Assembly: GCA_033558025.1 (NCBI GenBank)
Contig: JAUCEF010000061.1
Location: 1-55,466, forward strand
Reading direction: 5' to 3'
Source: Phytophthora sp. 'mugwort'
Taxonomy: Eukaryota > Oomycota > Peronosporomycetes > Peronosporales > Peronosporaceae
Length of the DNA stretch: 55,466 nucleotides
Notes under the pieces: generated by a model
Databases searched by the model: none
What the model saw: only the letters and a program-made list of their open reading frames with translations
Told to the model about the DNA's origin: nothing
Translations under genes and position numbers: made by a program
Shown here: positions 1-9,414 of the stretch, piece by piece
Layout: every line of letters begins with the position of its first letter
How positions within the stretch are numbered: the first letter of the stretch is position 1

Positions 1-397
1 TAAAATTTAAAAATGATTGAACAATTAAATTATTTAAAGGTGGATAGTTTTTAGATAATATTTGTTTTACTTTTAAATTAGAATAAATATTATTTTGAAT
101 ACTCAAATAAATTAATTCAAGTTTTTTAAAATTATATAAATCCCTTATTAAATTTAATTCATTATTTCCATAAATTATTAAAATAGAACCTTGTCCTTTT
201 AATTTTAAAAAAATATCAATAATTAAATTTTGATTTAATATTAAAGATTTATAATCAAATTTTTTAATTTTTTTTTTTAAAGATATTATTTCATTAATAT
301 TTAAATCATTATAACGAAATATATATATATATTTATAAGTTTGTTTAATTTTTTGTAATTGATTTAATTTATACTTTTTAAATTTTTTTTTTTGCAT
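1..397 (-). CDS. rpl10: Ribosomal protein L10 (probable), 3' end cut by window
   Basis: This is the arm A copy of the 139-residue ORF at 24198-24617, with the start codon at 395-397. The last codons and the stop lie before position 1. The visible part encodes the same protein, with the L10-like Leu-Lys-Gly segment about halfway along. It is upstream of nothing on its own strand and follows nad7, which is also on the minus strand, after 38 bp. See the full copy for the family argument. Confidence 0.55.
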   Translation of the reverse strand, partial: MQKKKFKKYKLNQLQKIKQTYKYIYIFRYNDLNINEIISLKKKIKKFDYKSLILNQNLIIDIFLKLKGQGSILIIYGNNELNLIRDLYNFKKLELIYLSIQNNIYSNLKVKQILSKNYPPLNNLIVQSFLNF

Positions 398-435
398 AAT
401 TTATTGAAAATAAAATTTTATTCTAATAATTAATA

Positions 436-1614
436 TTAACGATCAATTTCACCAAAAACAACATCTAAAGTACCAATAATTGTAACAACATCAGCAATCA
501 TATGATTTTTAGCTATAAAATCTAATGCTTGTAAATGTAAAAATCCTGGTGATTTAATTTTACATCTGTAGGGTTTATTTGTACCATCTGCTACTAAATA
601 AACACCATACTCACCTTTAGGTGCCTCAATAACTGTATAAGTTTCACCAGCATTTACACAAATATTTTCTGAATAATATTTAAAATGATGAATTAAAGAC
701 TCCATAGAATTTTTAATTTGAATTCTATTTGGATTTGTAATTTTTTTATCATCTAATTTAATAGGACCTTGGGGAATTTTATTAAGTACTTGCAAAATAA
801 TTCGAATTGATTGTCGCATTTCTTCTATTCTAATTAAATAACGATCATAACAATCGCCATTTGTACCTACAGGTATATCAAATTTTAATTGATCATAAAT
901 TTCATAAGGTTGTGTTTTACGTAAATCCCATGAAATACCTGATCCACGTAACATAACACCACTAAAACCAAAATTTAAAGCATCTTTAGCAGATATAATA
1001 CCAATATCTACTAATCTTTGTTTCCAAATTCTATTATTAGTTAACATTTCTTCAATTTCATCTAAACGGGTATTAAATTGTTCACAAAAAATATATATAT
1101 CATTTAACAAACCTTTAGGCAAATCTTGATTAACACCTCCAGGTCTAAAATAAGCTGCATGCATACGTGCACCAGAAACACGTTCATAAAATTCCATTAA
1201 TTTCTCACGTTCTTCAAATCCCCAAAAATAAGGTGTCATAGCTCCTACATCTAAAGCATGACAACATACAGCTAATAAATGATTTAAGATACGTGTTATT
1301 TCTGAAAATAAAACTCTTATATATTGTGCTCGTAAAGGTATATCACAATTTAATAATTTTTCAATAGCCAAAACATATGCATGTTCTTGACACATCATAG
1401 ATACATAATCTAAACGATCAAAATAAGGTAACGCCTGTAAATAATTTTTATATTCAATTAATTTTTCTGTACCTCTATGTAATAAACCTATATGTGAATC
1501 AGCTTTTTTAACAACTTCACCGTTTAATTCTAAAATTAAACGTAAAACACCATGAGCCGCTGGATGTTGTGGACCAAAATTTATAGAAAAATTTTTAATT
1601 TTTTTTAATGACAT
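436..1614 (-). CDS. nad7: NADH dehydrogenase subunit 7 (49 kDa)
   Basis: This 392-residue protein is the 49-kDa subunit of the complex I peripheral arm in the inner membrane, forming part of the quinone site. It starts with the conserved [14 protein letters not shown] segment at residues 11-24. It also carries [37 protein letters not shown] and the C-terminal DVVFGEIDR. Length is normal for the family and the start is an ATG directly before the conserved N-terminus. It is divergent from nad2 across a 116-bp spacer. The copy at 22981-24159 encodes an identical protein. Confidence 0.98.
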   Translation of the reverse strand: MSLKKIKNFSINFGPQHPAAHGVLRLILELNGEVVKKADSHIGLLHRGTEKLIEYKNYLQALPYFDRLDYVSMMCQEHAYVLAIEKLLNCDIPLRAQYIRVLFSEITRILNHLLAVCCHALDVGAMTPYFWGFEEREKLMEFYERVSGARMHAAYFRPGGVNQDLPKGLLNDIYIFCEQFNTRLDEIEEMLTNNRIWKQRLVDIGIISAKDALNFGFSGVMLRGSGISWDLRKTQPYEIYDQLKFDIPVGTNGDCYDRYLIRIEEMRQSIRIILQVLNKIPQGPIKLDDKKITNPNRIQIKNSMESLIHHFKYYSENICVNAGETYTVIEAPKGEYGVYLVADGTNKPYRCKIKSPGFLHLQALDFIAKNHMIADVVTIIGTLDVVFGEIDR

Positions 1615-1730
1615 TTTTTTTTTTTTTTTTTTTTAATAAAAATATAATATTTATAAATTAATTTTTTTATAAATATATAGCATATATAGTAAGTAAGTAT
1701 TTTTAAAATATTTATTTCTTTTATTACATT
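1615..1730. promoter_or_regulatory. Divergent nad7/nad2 spacer with poly-T tract
   Basis: This 116-bp region lies between two genes transcribed away from each other. It opens with a run of 20 T (poly-A in the nad7 sense) directly before the nad7 ATG, followed by a short AGTAAGTAAGT stretch. Transcription of both sides could start here, but no known promoter motif was recognised. The arm B equivalent is 22865-22980. Confidence 0.3.
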
Positions 1731-3224
1731 ATGTTTTTTCAGGAAATTTTTAATAATAATTTTGAAATTATTATCCCCGAATTTTTTTTAACAACTTTTT
1801 TATTAATTTTATTATTATTTGGTGTTTTTTATAAAAAAAATCAAAATGCTCAAAAAATTTTGATTATTAAAAATATTACTACTATAATAATATATTTATT
1901 ATTAATTCTTTTAATATTAACGTTAAATATAACAAATATTTCAAGTAACATATTAAATGGTGTATTACTTATTAATAATTTTACACAATTTATTAAAATA
2001 ATTTTAATTTTATTAACAATTATTTGTTTTTTAATACAACAAAAATATTTAATACAACAAAAAATAAATTCATATGAAATTAATATATTAATGTTAATAT
2101 CATTATTGGGTTTAATGTTATTGGTATCTGCAAATCATTTTATTACTTTATATTTAGCAATTGAATTACAAAGTTTAAGTTTTTATATATTAACATCCAC
2201 CCAAAAAAAATCGATATTATCAATTGAGGCTGGTTTAAAATATTTTATTTTAGGATCAATTGCTTCAGGTTTTATTCTATTTGGTTCTTCAATAATTTAT
2301 GCTATTACAGGTTCATTAAATTTTAATAATATTTTTTTAATATTATCAAATATAAATTTTTTAGATAATATAAATATATTAATTAGTTTATCTTATGGAT
2401 TAATTTTTATTTTAGTTGGTATTTTATTTAAAATAGGTGCTACACCTTTTCATTTTTGGTTGCCTGATGTATATGAAGGTGCTCCAAATAATATTTCAAG
2501 TTTTTTTGCTATTGTACCAAAAATTGCTTTTATAGGAATTTTAATTCGTTTATTTTTTGAGATTTTTTTTAATATTTCATATTTCTTTGAAATTTTTTTT
2601 TATATTATTTCATTTTTATCTATGTTAATCGGTGCATTATCGGCATTACAACAAAAAAAAATCAAAAGATTATTAGCTTATAGTGCAATAAGTCATGTAG
2701 GTTTTATATTAATAGGATTTACTTCAAATATGTTAAATAATATTCCATTTATTTTATTATATATTATAATTTATATTATAACAAGTATTAATTTATGGAC
2801 TTCTTATTTATCTTTAAATATCAATCATAAACCAATTAAATATTTAACAGATTTATCAAATATATATACTATTAATAAATTAATTGCTATTATTATAATC
2901 ATAAATATTTTTTCATTAGCTGGTATACCCCCATTAGCGGGTTTTTTTTCAAAATTATTTATATTTTTTTCAGCTATTAAAAATAATTATTTTAGTTTAG
3001 TATTTTTTGGTATTATTATAAGTGTTTTAAGCTCTTTTTATTATTTAAAAATAATTAAAATTATTTATTTTGAAAAAATATTTAGAAAAATGTATATTTC
3101 ACAAATAAATAAAAGTCAAAGTATAATATTATTAATTAGTACTCAATTTATTTTATTTTTATTTATTTATCCTAATATTATATTAATAAATTTAAACAAA
3201 ATTTATTTATATTTATTAATATAA
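1731..3224 (+). CDS. nad2: NADH dehydrogenase subunit 2
   Basis: This 497-residue, highly hydrophobic protein is a proton-pumping antiporter-like subunit of the complex I membrane arm. It has about 13 membrane segments and the family signature around GLIFILVGILFKIGATPFHF followed by WLPDVYEGAP. Later come YSAISHVGF and SLAGIPPLAGFFSK. This copy is intact; the arm B copy is broken by two extra bases just after the GAT of the signature. trnF follows after 6 bp. Confidence 0.97.
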   Translation: MFFQEIFNNNFEIIIPEFFLTTFLLILLLFGVFYKKNQNAQKILIIKNITTIIIYLLLILLILTLNITNISSNILNGVLLINNFTQFIKIILILLTIICFLIQQKYLIQQKINSYEINILMLISLLGLMLLVSANHFITLYLAIELQSLSFYILTSTQKKSILSIEAGLKYFILGSIASGFILFGSSIIYAITGSLNFNNIFLILSNINFLDNINILISLSYGLIFILVGILFKIGATPFHFWLPDVYEGAPNNISSFFAIVPKIAFIGILIRLFFEIFFNISYFFEIFFYIISFLSMLIGALSALQQKKIKRLLAYSAISHVGFILIGFTSNMLNNIPFILLYIIIYIITSINLWTSYLSLNINHKPIKYLTDLSNIYTINKLIAIIIIINIFSLAGIPPLAGFFSKLFIFFSAIKNNYFSLVFFGIIISVLSSFYYLKIIKIIYFEKIFRKMYISQINKSQSIILLISTQFILFLFIYPNIILINLNKIYLYLLI

Positions 3225-3230
3225 TATTTA

Positions 3231-3303
3231 GTTTGGATAGCTCAGTTGGTTAGAGTAAAAGACTGAAAATCTTTGTGTCGGTGGTTCAAATCCACCTCCA
3301 GAC
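3231..3303 (+). tRNA. trnF: tRNA-Phe (GAA)
   Basis: The acceptor arm pairs GTTTGGA with TCCAGAC. The D arm contains AGCTCAGTTGGTTAGAG, the anticodon loop CTGAAAA gives GAA, and the T arm is GGTGGTTCAAATCCACC. It sits between nad2 and rps10 and may mark RNA cleavage sites. Confidence 0.95.
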
Positions 3304-3320
3304 AATTTTATTATTAAAAT

Positions 3321-3647
3321 ATGTATCTTTTAAGAATAACTTTTAAATCATTTCAAAAAATAAATCAACTCAAACAAAATTTATTAAAATTAAAAAAAAT
3401 TAATAAATTCAAAAATATTCAAATACCCGGTGTATTTCAAACAAAACAAAAAAAAAAAATTTTTACATTATTAAGATCTCCCCATGTAAATAAAAAATCA
3501 CGTGAACATTTTATTCATAAAAATTATACTTCTAAAATTAATATAAAATTTAAAAATATTTTTTATTTATTAAATTTTTTAGTTTTAATTAAAAAATTTT
3601 TATCTAAAAATTCATTAATAAATATTAAAATTATAAAAAAAAATTAA
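3321..3647 (+). CDS. rps10: Ribosomal protein S10
   Basis: This is a 108-residue small-subunit protein. The S10 signature is visible as LLRSPHVNKKSREHF at about residues 50-64, preceded by the beta-strand with IPGVF. S10 normally has about 100 residues. It begins with ATG 17 bp after trnF and is followed by four tRNA genes. A 21-bp stretch at its start (3315-3335) recurs just upstream of nad6. Confidence 0.9.
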   Translation: MYLLRITFKSFQKINQLKQNLLKLKKINKFKNIQIPGVFQTKQKKKIFTLLRSPHVNKKSREHFIHKNYTSKINIKFKNIFYLLNFLVLIKKFLSKNSLINIKIIKKN

Positions 3648-3657
3648 AATTAAACTT

Positions 3658-3730
3658 ATGCTTATAGCTTAAATGGATAAAGCGTTAGATTGCGGATCTA
3701 TAAAATGAAAGTTCAAATCTTTCTAAGCAT
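3658..3730 (+). tRNA. trnR: tRNA-Arg (GCG)
   Basis: ATGCTTA pairs with TAAGCAT. The anticodon loop TTGCGGA gives GCG, for CGY and probably all CGN codons. It is first in a compact four-tRNA cluster. Confidence 0.9.
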
Positions 3731-3745
3731 ATATTTTATTTATTT

Positions 3746-3816
3746 TGAAGTATAGCCAAGTGGTAAGGCCTCCGTTTTTGGTACGGAAAATCAAAGGTTC
3801 GAATCCTTTTACTTCA
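3746..3816 (+). tRNA. trnQ: tRNA-Gln (TTG)
   Basis: TGAAGTA pairs with TACTTCA. The loop TTTTGGT gives TTG and the T arm contains GGTTCGAATCC. Confidence 0.95.
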
Positions 3817-3819
3817 AAA

Positions 3820-3892
3820 GGGCCTATAACTCAGTTGGTTAGAGTATACGCCTGATAAGTGTAAAGTCAGTAGTTCAAATCTACTTAGGCCC
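3820..3892 (+). tRNA. trnI: tRNA-Ile (GAT)
   Basis: GGGCCTA pairs with TAGGCCC. The loop CTGATAA gives GAT. It starts only 3 bp after trnQ. Confidence 0.95.
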
Positions 3893-3894
3893 AA

Positions 3895-3968
3895 TGAATA
3901 ATTAACTCAATTGGTAGAGTATTTCGTTTACACCGAAAATGTTAGCGGTTCGAGTCCGTTATTATTCA
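3895..3968 (+). tRNA. trnV: tRNA-Val (TAC)
   Basis: TGAATAA pairs with TTATTCA. The loop TTTACAC gives TAC and the T arm has GGTTCGAGTCC. rps12 starts 17 bp downstream. Confidence 0.93.
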
Positions 3969-3985
3969 ATAAAATAACAAATAAT

Positions 3986-4366
3986 ATGTCAACAATTAAT
4001 CAATTATTTTTAAAAAAACAAAAACGTTTAGAAAAAAAAAAAAGAAATAAAAGTCCAGCTTTAAAACAATGTCCTCAACGTAAAGGTATTTGTTTAAAAG
4101 TTTATAATACAACACCTAAAAAACCAAATTCTGCTATGCGTAAAGTAGCAAAAGTACACCTATCTAGTAGGTATACAATAATTACTTATATTCCAGGTAT
4201 TGGTCATACTTTACAAGAACATTCAATAGTATTAGTTAGAGGAGGTCGTGTAAAAGATTTACCTGGAGTAAAATATCATGTAATTCGTGGTAAATATGAT
4301 TTATTAGGGATTTATTCTCGAAAAACATCAAGATCAAAATATGGAACTAAAATACGAAGAGTATAA
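3986..4366 (+). CDS. rps12: Ribosomal protein S12
   Basis: This 126-residue protein of the small-subunit decoding centre contains the universal segments [27 protein letters not shown] and [14 protein letters not shown]. It ends in KYGTKIRRV. An open frame continues upstream through trnV, but the ATG at 3986 gives the usual N-terminus (MSTINQLF). Its 3' end overlaps rps7 by 26 bp. Confidence 0.97.
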   Translation: MSTINQLFLKKQKRLEKKKRNKSPALKQCPQRKGICLKVYNTTPKKPNSAMRKVAKVHLSSRYTIITYIPGIGHTLQEHSIVLVRGGRVKDLPGVKYHVIRGKYDLLGIYSRKTSRSKYGTKIRRV

Positions 4367-4771
4367 AATAAAAAAATTATTTATAAATATGTTATTAAAA
4401 AAAGGAAAAAAAACTTGTTCTGAAAACATATTTATAAATATTTTAATTACTTTAAAAAAAATTACAAAACAAAAACCGAATTTTATTTTATTTAAATCAA
4501 TTGAAAATTTATTACCGAAATTAAAAGCAATAAGTATTCCAAATAAAAAACGAAATAAAAAAAAAAAAAAAAAGATAGATATTTTTTAATGCTTTTAAAT
4601 GAAGATAAACAAATTAAAAAATCGATATCGTGGTTACTTTTAAATGCAAATTTAAAAAACATAACAAACGAAATTATTCAAACTTCAAAAAATAAAAGTA
4701 AAACAATCAATACAAAAAAACAATATTATAAAAATATAAAAAAATTAAAATTTAATCTTATTTTTGATTAA
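4341..4771 (+). CDS. rps7: Ribosomal protein S7, frameshifted in this copy
   Basis: The 143-residue S7 frame is split here because the A run starting at 4557 has 17 bases, against 18 in arm B. The first part runs to 4589 and the rest resumes from 4589 to 4771. The start overlapping rps12 is preferred because the residues before the internal Met ([21 protein letters not shown]) belong to the conserved S7 N-terminal helix. The arm B copy is intact, so this break is most likely a homopolymer consensus error. Confidence 0.85.
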
Positions 4772-4831
4772 TTTTTTTAAAATACATTATTTATCATTAA
4801 ATAATTAATTATTACAAATTATAAAATTCTT

Positions 4832-5746
4832 ATGAAAAATTATTATTATATTAATAAAAAAAATTTACAAATAGAAACTACAACAAATGATTCTAATATC
4901 GATAAATTTCAAAATGATTTAAAAATTTTAAAAGAAATTAGTAATAATATACAAAATACACAAAAACATCCTTATCATTTAGTAGATCCAAGTCCTTGGC
5001 CTTTTATAATTTCTTTTGGACTTTTTTTTTTAACTTTTGGTGGTGCTATGTATTTTCATGGTTATATTGGCAGTAATTTCTTAATTTTAACAGGATTTTT
5101 AATGATTATTTTAACAATGTATACTTGGTTTCGTGATATAGTTAGAGAAGCTGTATATGAAGGTCAACATACTAAACAAGTACAATTAGGTTTAAGAAAT
5201 GGTATGCTTTTATTTATTTTTAGTGAATTACTATTTTTTGTTAGTTTTTTTTGGGCTTTTTTTCATTCAGCTTTAGCACCAACACCTGAAATTGGATCTT
5301 TATGGCCACCATTAGGTATTGAAACTGTTAATGCTTGGGGTATTCCTTTATTAAATACTGTAATATTATTATCATCTGGGGCAACTATTACTTGGGCACA
5401 CCATTCAATAGTTTTTGGTGATAGAAAAAATGCTATTTTAAGTTTAATTATTACAATTTTATTAGCTTTTTTTTTTACTTTAATTCAAGCCTATGAATAT
5501 ATTGAAAGTACTTTTTCAATTTCTGATAGTATTTATGGTACAACTTTTTTTTTATTAACAGGTTTTCATGGTATTCACGTTATTGTAGGTACTATTTTTA
5601 TTATAGTAAGTACTATTAGATTAATTAATCATCATTTTACAAAACAACATCATTTCGGTTTTGAAGCTGCAGCTTGGTATTGGCATTTTGTAGATGTTGT
5701 TTGGTTATTTTTATTTGTAGCAGTTTACTGGTGGGGAGGTAATTAA
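4832..5746 (+). CDS. cox3: Cytochrome c oxidase subunit 3
   Basis: This 304-residue, seven-helix subunit of complex IV contains HPYHLVDPSPWPF from residue 46, FRDIVREAVYEGQHT, FFWAFFHSALAPTPEIG, FHGIHVIVG and the C-terminal WYWHFVDVVWLFLF. Most family members begin only a few residues before the HPYHLVDPSPWP block. Here about 40 extra polar residues precede it, with no internal ATG giving a standard start. atp6 follows after 24 bp. Confidence 0.97.
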   Translation: MKNYYYINKKNLQIETTTNDSNIDKFQNDLKILKEISNNIQNTQKHPYHLVDPSPWPFIISFGLFFLTFGGAMYFHGYIGSNFLILTGFLMIILTMYTWFRDIVREAVYEGQHTKQVQLGLRNGMLLFIFSELLFFVSFFWAFFHSALAPTPEIGSLWPPLGIETVNAWGIPLLNTVILLSSGATITWAHHSIVFGDRKNAILSLIITILLAFFFTLIQAYEYIESTFSISDSIYGTTFFLLTGFHGIHVIVGTIFIIVSTIRLINHHFTKQHHFGFEAAAWYWHFVDVVWLFLFVAVYWWGGN

Positions 5747-5770
5747 TTTATTAAAAAATTAATAATTTTT

Positions 5771-6490
5771 ATGGTTAGTCCTTTAGAACAATTTGAAATT
5801 TTACCTATTTTTCAAATACCTTTTGTATTTACTAATGCTTCTTTAATTTTAGTAATAGGTTTAGTTTATTTATATATATTTACATGTATAAAAACTAAAT
5901 TTATTCCAACACGTTTTCAACAAATTTTTGAAATGATTTTTAATATTACAATTGAATTAACTTATTCTAGTATAGGAAAAGCTGGTAAATATTTTGTTTC
6001 ATTAATTTTTGTTGTTTTTTTTTTTATTTTATTATGTAATTTAATAGGAATGATTCCATACAGTTTTACTATAACAAGTCATTTAATTATTACGTTTACT
6101 TTAGCATTAACAATTTATTTAGGTTTTAATTTAATTGGAATTAAAAAACATAAATTTAATTTTTTAAATTTATTATTACCTAGTGGTGCAAGTATAGCAT
6201 TAGTTCCCATCTTAGTACCTATTGAATTAGTTTCATACATTTTTCGTGTAATTAGTTTACCTGTACGATTATTTGCAAATATGATGGCTGGACATACTTT
6301 ATTAAAAGTAATTGCAGGTTTTGCTTGGGCTATGTTAAATGTAAATAGTTTTATTTTTATGGCACATTTTATTCCATTAATAATTATTGTATTATTGGTT
6401 GGTTTAGAAATTGCTGTAGCTTTAATTCAGGCATATGTGTTTACGATTTTAACGTGTATGTATATAAATGATGCTTTAAATTTACATTAA
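5771..6490 (+). CDS. atp6: ATP synthase subunit a
   Basis: This 239-residue, Fo proton-channel half-channel protein contains LPVRLFANMMAGH with the essential arginine facing the c-ring. It also has NLIGMIPYSF and the C-terminal EIAVALIQAYVFTIL. Length is normal. It lies between cox3 and trnD in the same orientation. Confidence 0.97.
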   Translation: MVSPLEQFEILPIFQIPFVFTNASLILVIGLVYLYIFTCIKTKFIPTRFQQIFEMIFNITIELTYSSIGKAGKYFVSLIFVVFFFILLCNLIGMIPYSFTITSHLIITFTLALTIYLGFNLIGIKKHKFNFLNLLLPSGASIALVPILVPIELVSYIFRVISLPVRLFANMMAGHTLLKVIAGFAWAMLNVNSFIFMAHFIPLIIIVLLVGLEIAVALIQAYVFTILTCMYINDALNLH

Positions 6491-6526
6491 TAAAATATAC
6501 AAAAATAAGATATAATATTTTATATT

Positions 6527-6599
6527 GGAAAAATAGCTCAGTTGGTTAGAGTGGTAGCTTGTCACGCTATAAGTCGCGGGTTCAAGTCCCGTTTTTTCC
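6527..6599 (+). tRNA. trnD: tRNA-Asp (GTC)
   Basis: GGAAAAA pairs with TTTTTCC. The loop TTGTCAC gives GTC, and the base after the acceptor stem is G, the usual tRNA-Asp discriminator. Confidence 0.95.
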
Positions 6600-6634
6600 G
6601 TTTAAATTTATTATATTTAAAAAAATTTATAAAT

Positions 6635-6988
6635 ATGTTATTAAATTATTCAAATATTTTTATATTCTTAATATTAAGTTTATTTTTATCAATTTTAATT
6701 TTCATTTTATCTTTTAGTTTAATTAAACAAAAAGATGATTTAGAAAAGTTAACAGCCTATGAATGTGGATTTAATCCTTATGATGATGCTAGAAAAATTT
6801 TTGATGTAAAATTTTATTTAGTAGCTATCCTTTTTATTATTTTTGATTTAGAAGCTGTTTTTATTTTTCCTTGGGTTTTAACTTTAAGTTCAAATTTTTC
6901 ATGGGGATTTTGGACTATGATTGAATTTTTAGTTGAATTAGTTATAGGTTTTATTTATATTTGGTGTAGTGATGCTTTAGAATGGTAA
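6635..6988 (+). CDS. nad3: NADH dehydrogenase subunit 3
   Basis: This 117-residue complex I membrane-arm subunit with three helices has the family core KLTAYECGFNPYDDARKIFDVKFY and FIIFDLEAVFIFPW. The conserved cysteine of YECG is present. An open frame runs back into trnD, but the ATG at 6635 gives the normal length. Confidence 0.97.
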   Translation: MLLNYSNIFIFLILSLFLSILIFILSFSLIKQKDDLEKLTAYECGFNPYDDARKIFDVKFYLVAILFIIFDLEAVFIFPWVLTLSSNFSWGFWTMIEFLVELVIGFIYIWCSDALEW

Positions 6989-7454
<466 letters not shown>

Positions 7455-7478
7455 TTAAAATTAAATCCTGAAAAATAT

Positions 7479-7498
7479 GATAAAAATTAATTTTTATC
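7479..7498 (+). terminator. Perfect 20-bp palindrome after atp9
   Basis: The segment is its own reverse complement and extends by four more pairs (one G-T) on each side. A second hairpin (AATACT, 6-nt loop, AGTATT) lies at 7522-7539. Both fall in the 163-bp atp9-nad9 spacer and may form an RNA 3' end or processing structure. The arm B equivalent is 17094-17113. Confidence 0.4.
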
Positions 7499-7617
7499 GT
7501 ATTTTATGTTATATATATACTAATACTGGTTATAGTATTTATTTTAGAAAAAAAATTATTTATTTTTTTAATATATAAATATTTATAATTATAAATATTT
7601 ATAATTATTTTTTATTT

Positions 7618-8184
7618 ATGAAAGTATTAAAAAAATTTAGTCAATATTTATTACAGATTTTACCAATAATAAATTATACTTTATATAAAAATGAATTATG
7701 TATAAATATTTCTACAAAAAATTTAATTCCTATTTTATTTTTTTTAAAAAATCATACAAATACTCAATTTAAAGTATTATCAGAAATTTGTGTTATAGAT
7801 TATATTAATAAAAAAAAACGTTTTGAAATAATTTATAATTTATTAAGTATTCGTTTTAATAGTCGTTTAAAAATTAAAATAATAATTAATGAATTACAAC
7901 CGGTAGATTCAATTATAAAAATATATCAATCAGCCAATTGGTGTGAAAGAGAAGTTTGGGATATGTTTGGTATTTTTTTTTTATACCATCCCGATTTAAG
8001 ACGGATTTTAACAGATTATGGTTTTGAAGGACATCCTTTACGTAAAGATTTCCCTTTAAGTGGTTTTTTAGAAATTTTTTATAATGAATTAAAAAAACGT
8101 GTTGTTTATGAACCCATTAATTTATCACAACAATACCGATTATTTGAATTTAATAATCCTTGGAATAATAAAATAAATATGTAA
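7618..8184 (+). CDS. nad9: NADH dehydrogenase subunit 9 (30 kDa)
   Basis: This 188-residue subunit of the complex I peripheral arm has the strong C-terminal family signature CEREVWDMFGIFF, HPDLRRILTDYGFEGHPLRK and DFPLSGF. Length and ATG start are typical. It lies 47 bp before the cob ATG. Confidence 0.97.
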   Translation: MKVLKKFSQYLLQILPIINYTLYKNELCINISTKNLIPILFFLKNHTNTQFKVLSEICVIDYINKKKRFEIIYNLLSIRFNSRLKIKIIINELQPVDSIIKIYQSANWCEREVWDMFGIFFLYHPDLRRILTDYGFEGHPLRKDFPLSGFLEIFYNELKKRVVYEPINLSQQYRLFEFNNPWNNKINM

Positions 8185-8231
8185 TATTTTATTAATTATT
8201 TTTGCTTTTAGGTAATTTTTCATTTCATATT

Positions 8232-9407
8232 ATGAGATGGAATAAAAAATCATTATTTGCGATTCTTAATAATCATTTAATAGATTATCCTACACCTATT
8301 AATTTAAATTATTTTTTTGGATTCGGTTCGTTAGCTGGTATTATGTTAGTAATACAAATTTTAACAGGTATTTTTTTAGCAATGCATTATACTCCACATA
8401 TTGATTTAGCTTTTAATAGTGTTGAACATATTATGAGAGATGTAAATAATGGTTGGTTAATTAGATATACACATGCAAATGGAGCATCTTTTTTTTTTAT
8501 TGTTGTATATATTCATATTTTTCGTGGTTTATATTATGGTTCTTATATCACACCAAGAGAAGCTATATGGTCTTCTGGTGTAATTATTTTTATTTTAATG
8601 ATGGCTACAGCTTTTATGGGTTATGTTTTACCTTGGGGACAAATGAGTTTTTGGGGTGCAACTGTTATTACTAATTTATTTTCTGCAATACCCTTAATAG
8701 GAAAAGATATTGTTGATTGGCTTTGGGGCGGATTTGCTGTTGATAATCCAACATTAAATCGTTTTTTTAGTTTACATTTTACATTACCTTTTATAATTGT
8801 GGGTGCCGTATTGATACATTTAATTTTATTACATGAAGTTGGTTCAAATAATCCTTTAGGTATTACATTAAAAAATGAAAATATACCTTTTTATCCATAT
8901 TTTTATACTAAAGATTTATTTGGATTAATGATCTTATTTTTGATTTTCTTTATTTTTATTTTTTTTTATCCTAATACATTAGGTCATCCCGATAATTATA
9001 TTGAAGCAAATCCAATGAAAACACCTTTACATATCGTACCAGAATGGTATTTTTTACCGTTTTATGCAATTTTAAGATCTATTCCTAATAAAATTGGCGG
9101 TGTTATAGCTATGTTTGGTTCATTACTTATTTTATTAACAATACCTTTTACAAATTCATCTGAAATTAGAAGTACAGCTTTTAGACCTATATTTAAAATT
9201 TGTTATTGGTTATTAGTTATAGCTTTTTTATTATTAGGTTGGGTTGGACAATGTCCAGTTGAATATCCTTATACTGAAATTGGTATTATAAGTATGATTT
9301 ATTATTTTTTTTTTTTTATAATAATTATACCATTTTTAGGTAAATTAGAAACTTATTTAGTACGTTATAATATTAATAAAAAATCTTTAATAAATAAAAA
9401 TAAATAA
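8232..9407 (+). CDS. cob: Cytochrome b
   Basis: This 391-residue core subunit of complex III carries haem b and the quinone sites. It begins [20 protein letters not shown] and holds the haem-ligand histidines in helices B and [12 protein letters not shown] (Qo site) and [22 protein letters not shown] longer frame from a TTG at 8202 exists, but the ATG at 8232 matches the family N-terminus. It is directly followed by a truncated nad11. Confidence 0.97.
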   Translation: MRWNKKSLFAILNNHLIDYPTPINLNYFFGFGSLAGIMLVIQILTGIFLAMHYTPHIDLAFNSVEHIMRDVNNGWLIRYTHANGASFFFIVVYIHIFRGLYYGSYITPREAIWSSGVIIFILMMATAFMGYVLPWGQMSFWGATVITNLFSAIPLIGKDIVDWLWGGFAVDNPTLNRFFSLHFTLPFIIVGAVLIHLILLHEVGSNNPLGITLKNENIPFYPYFYTKDLFGLMILFLIFFIFIFFYPNTLGHPDNYIEANPMKTPLHIVPEWYFLPFYAILRSIPNKIGGVIAMFGSLLILLTIPFTNSSEIRSTAFRPIFKICYWLLVIAFLLLGWVGQCPVEYPYTEIGIISMIYYFFFFIIIIPFLGKLETYLVRYNINKKSLINKNK

Positions 9408-9414
9408 TTTAAAT

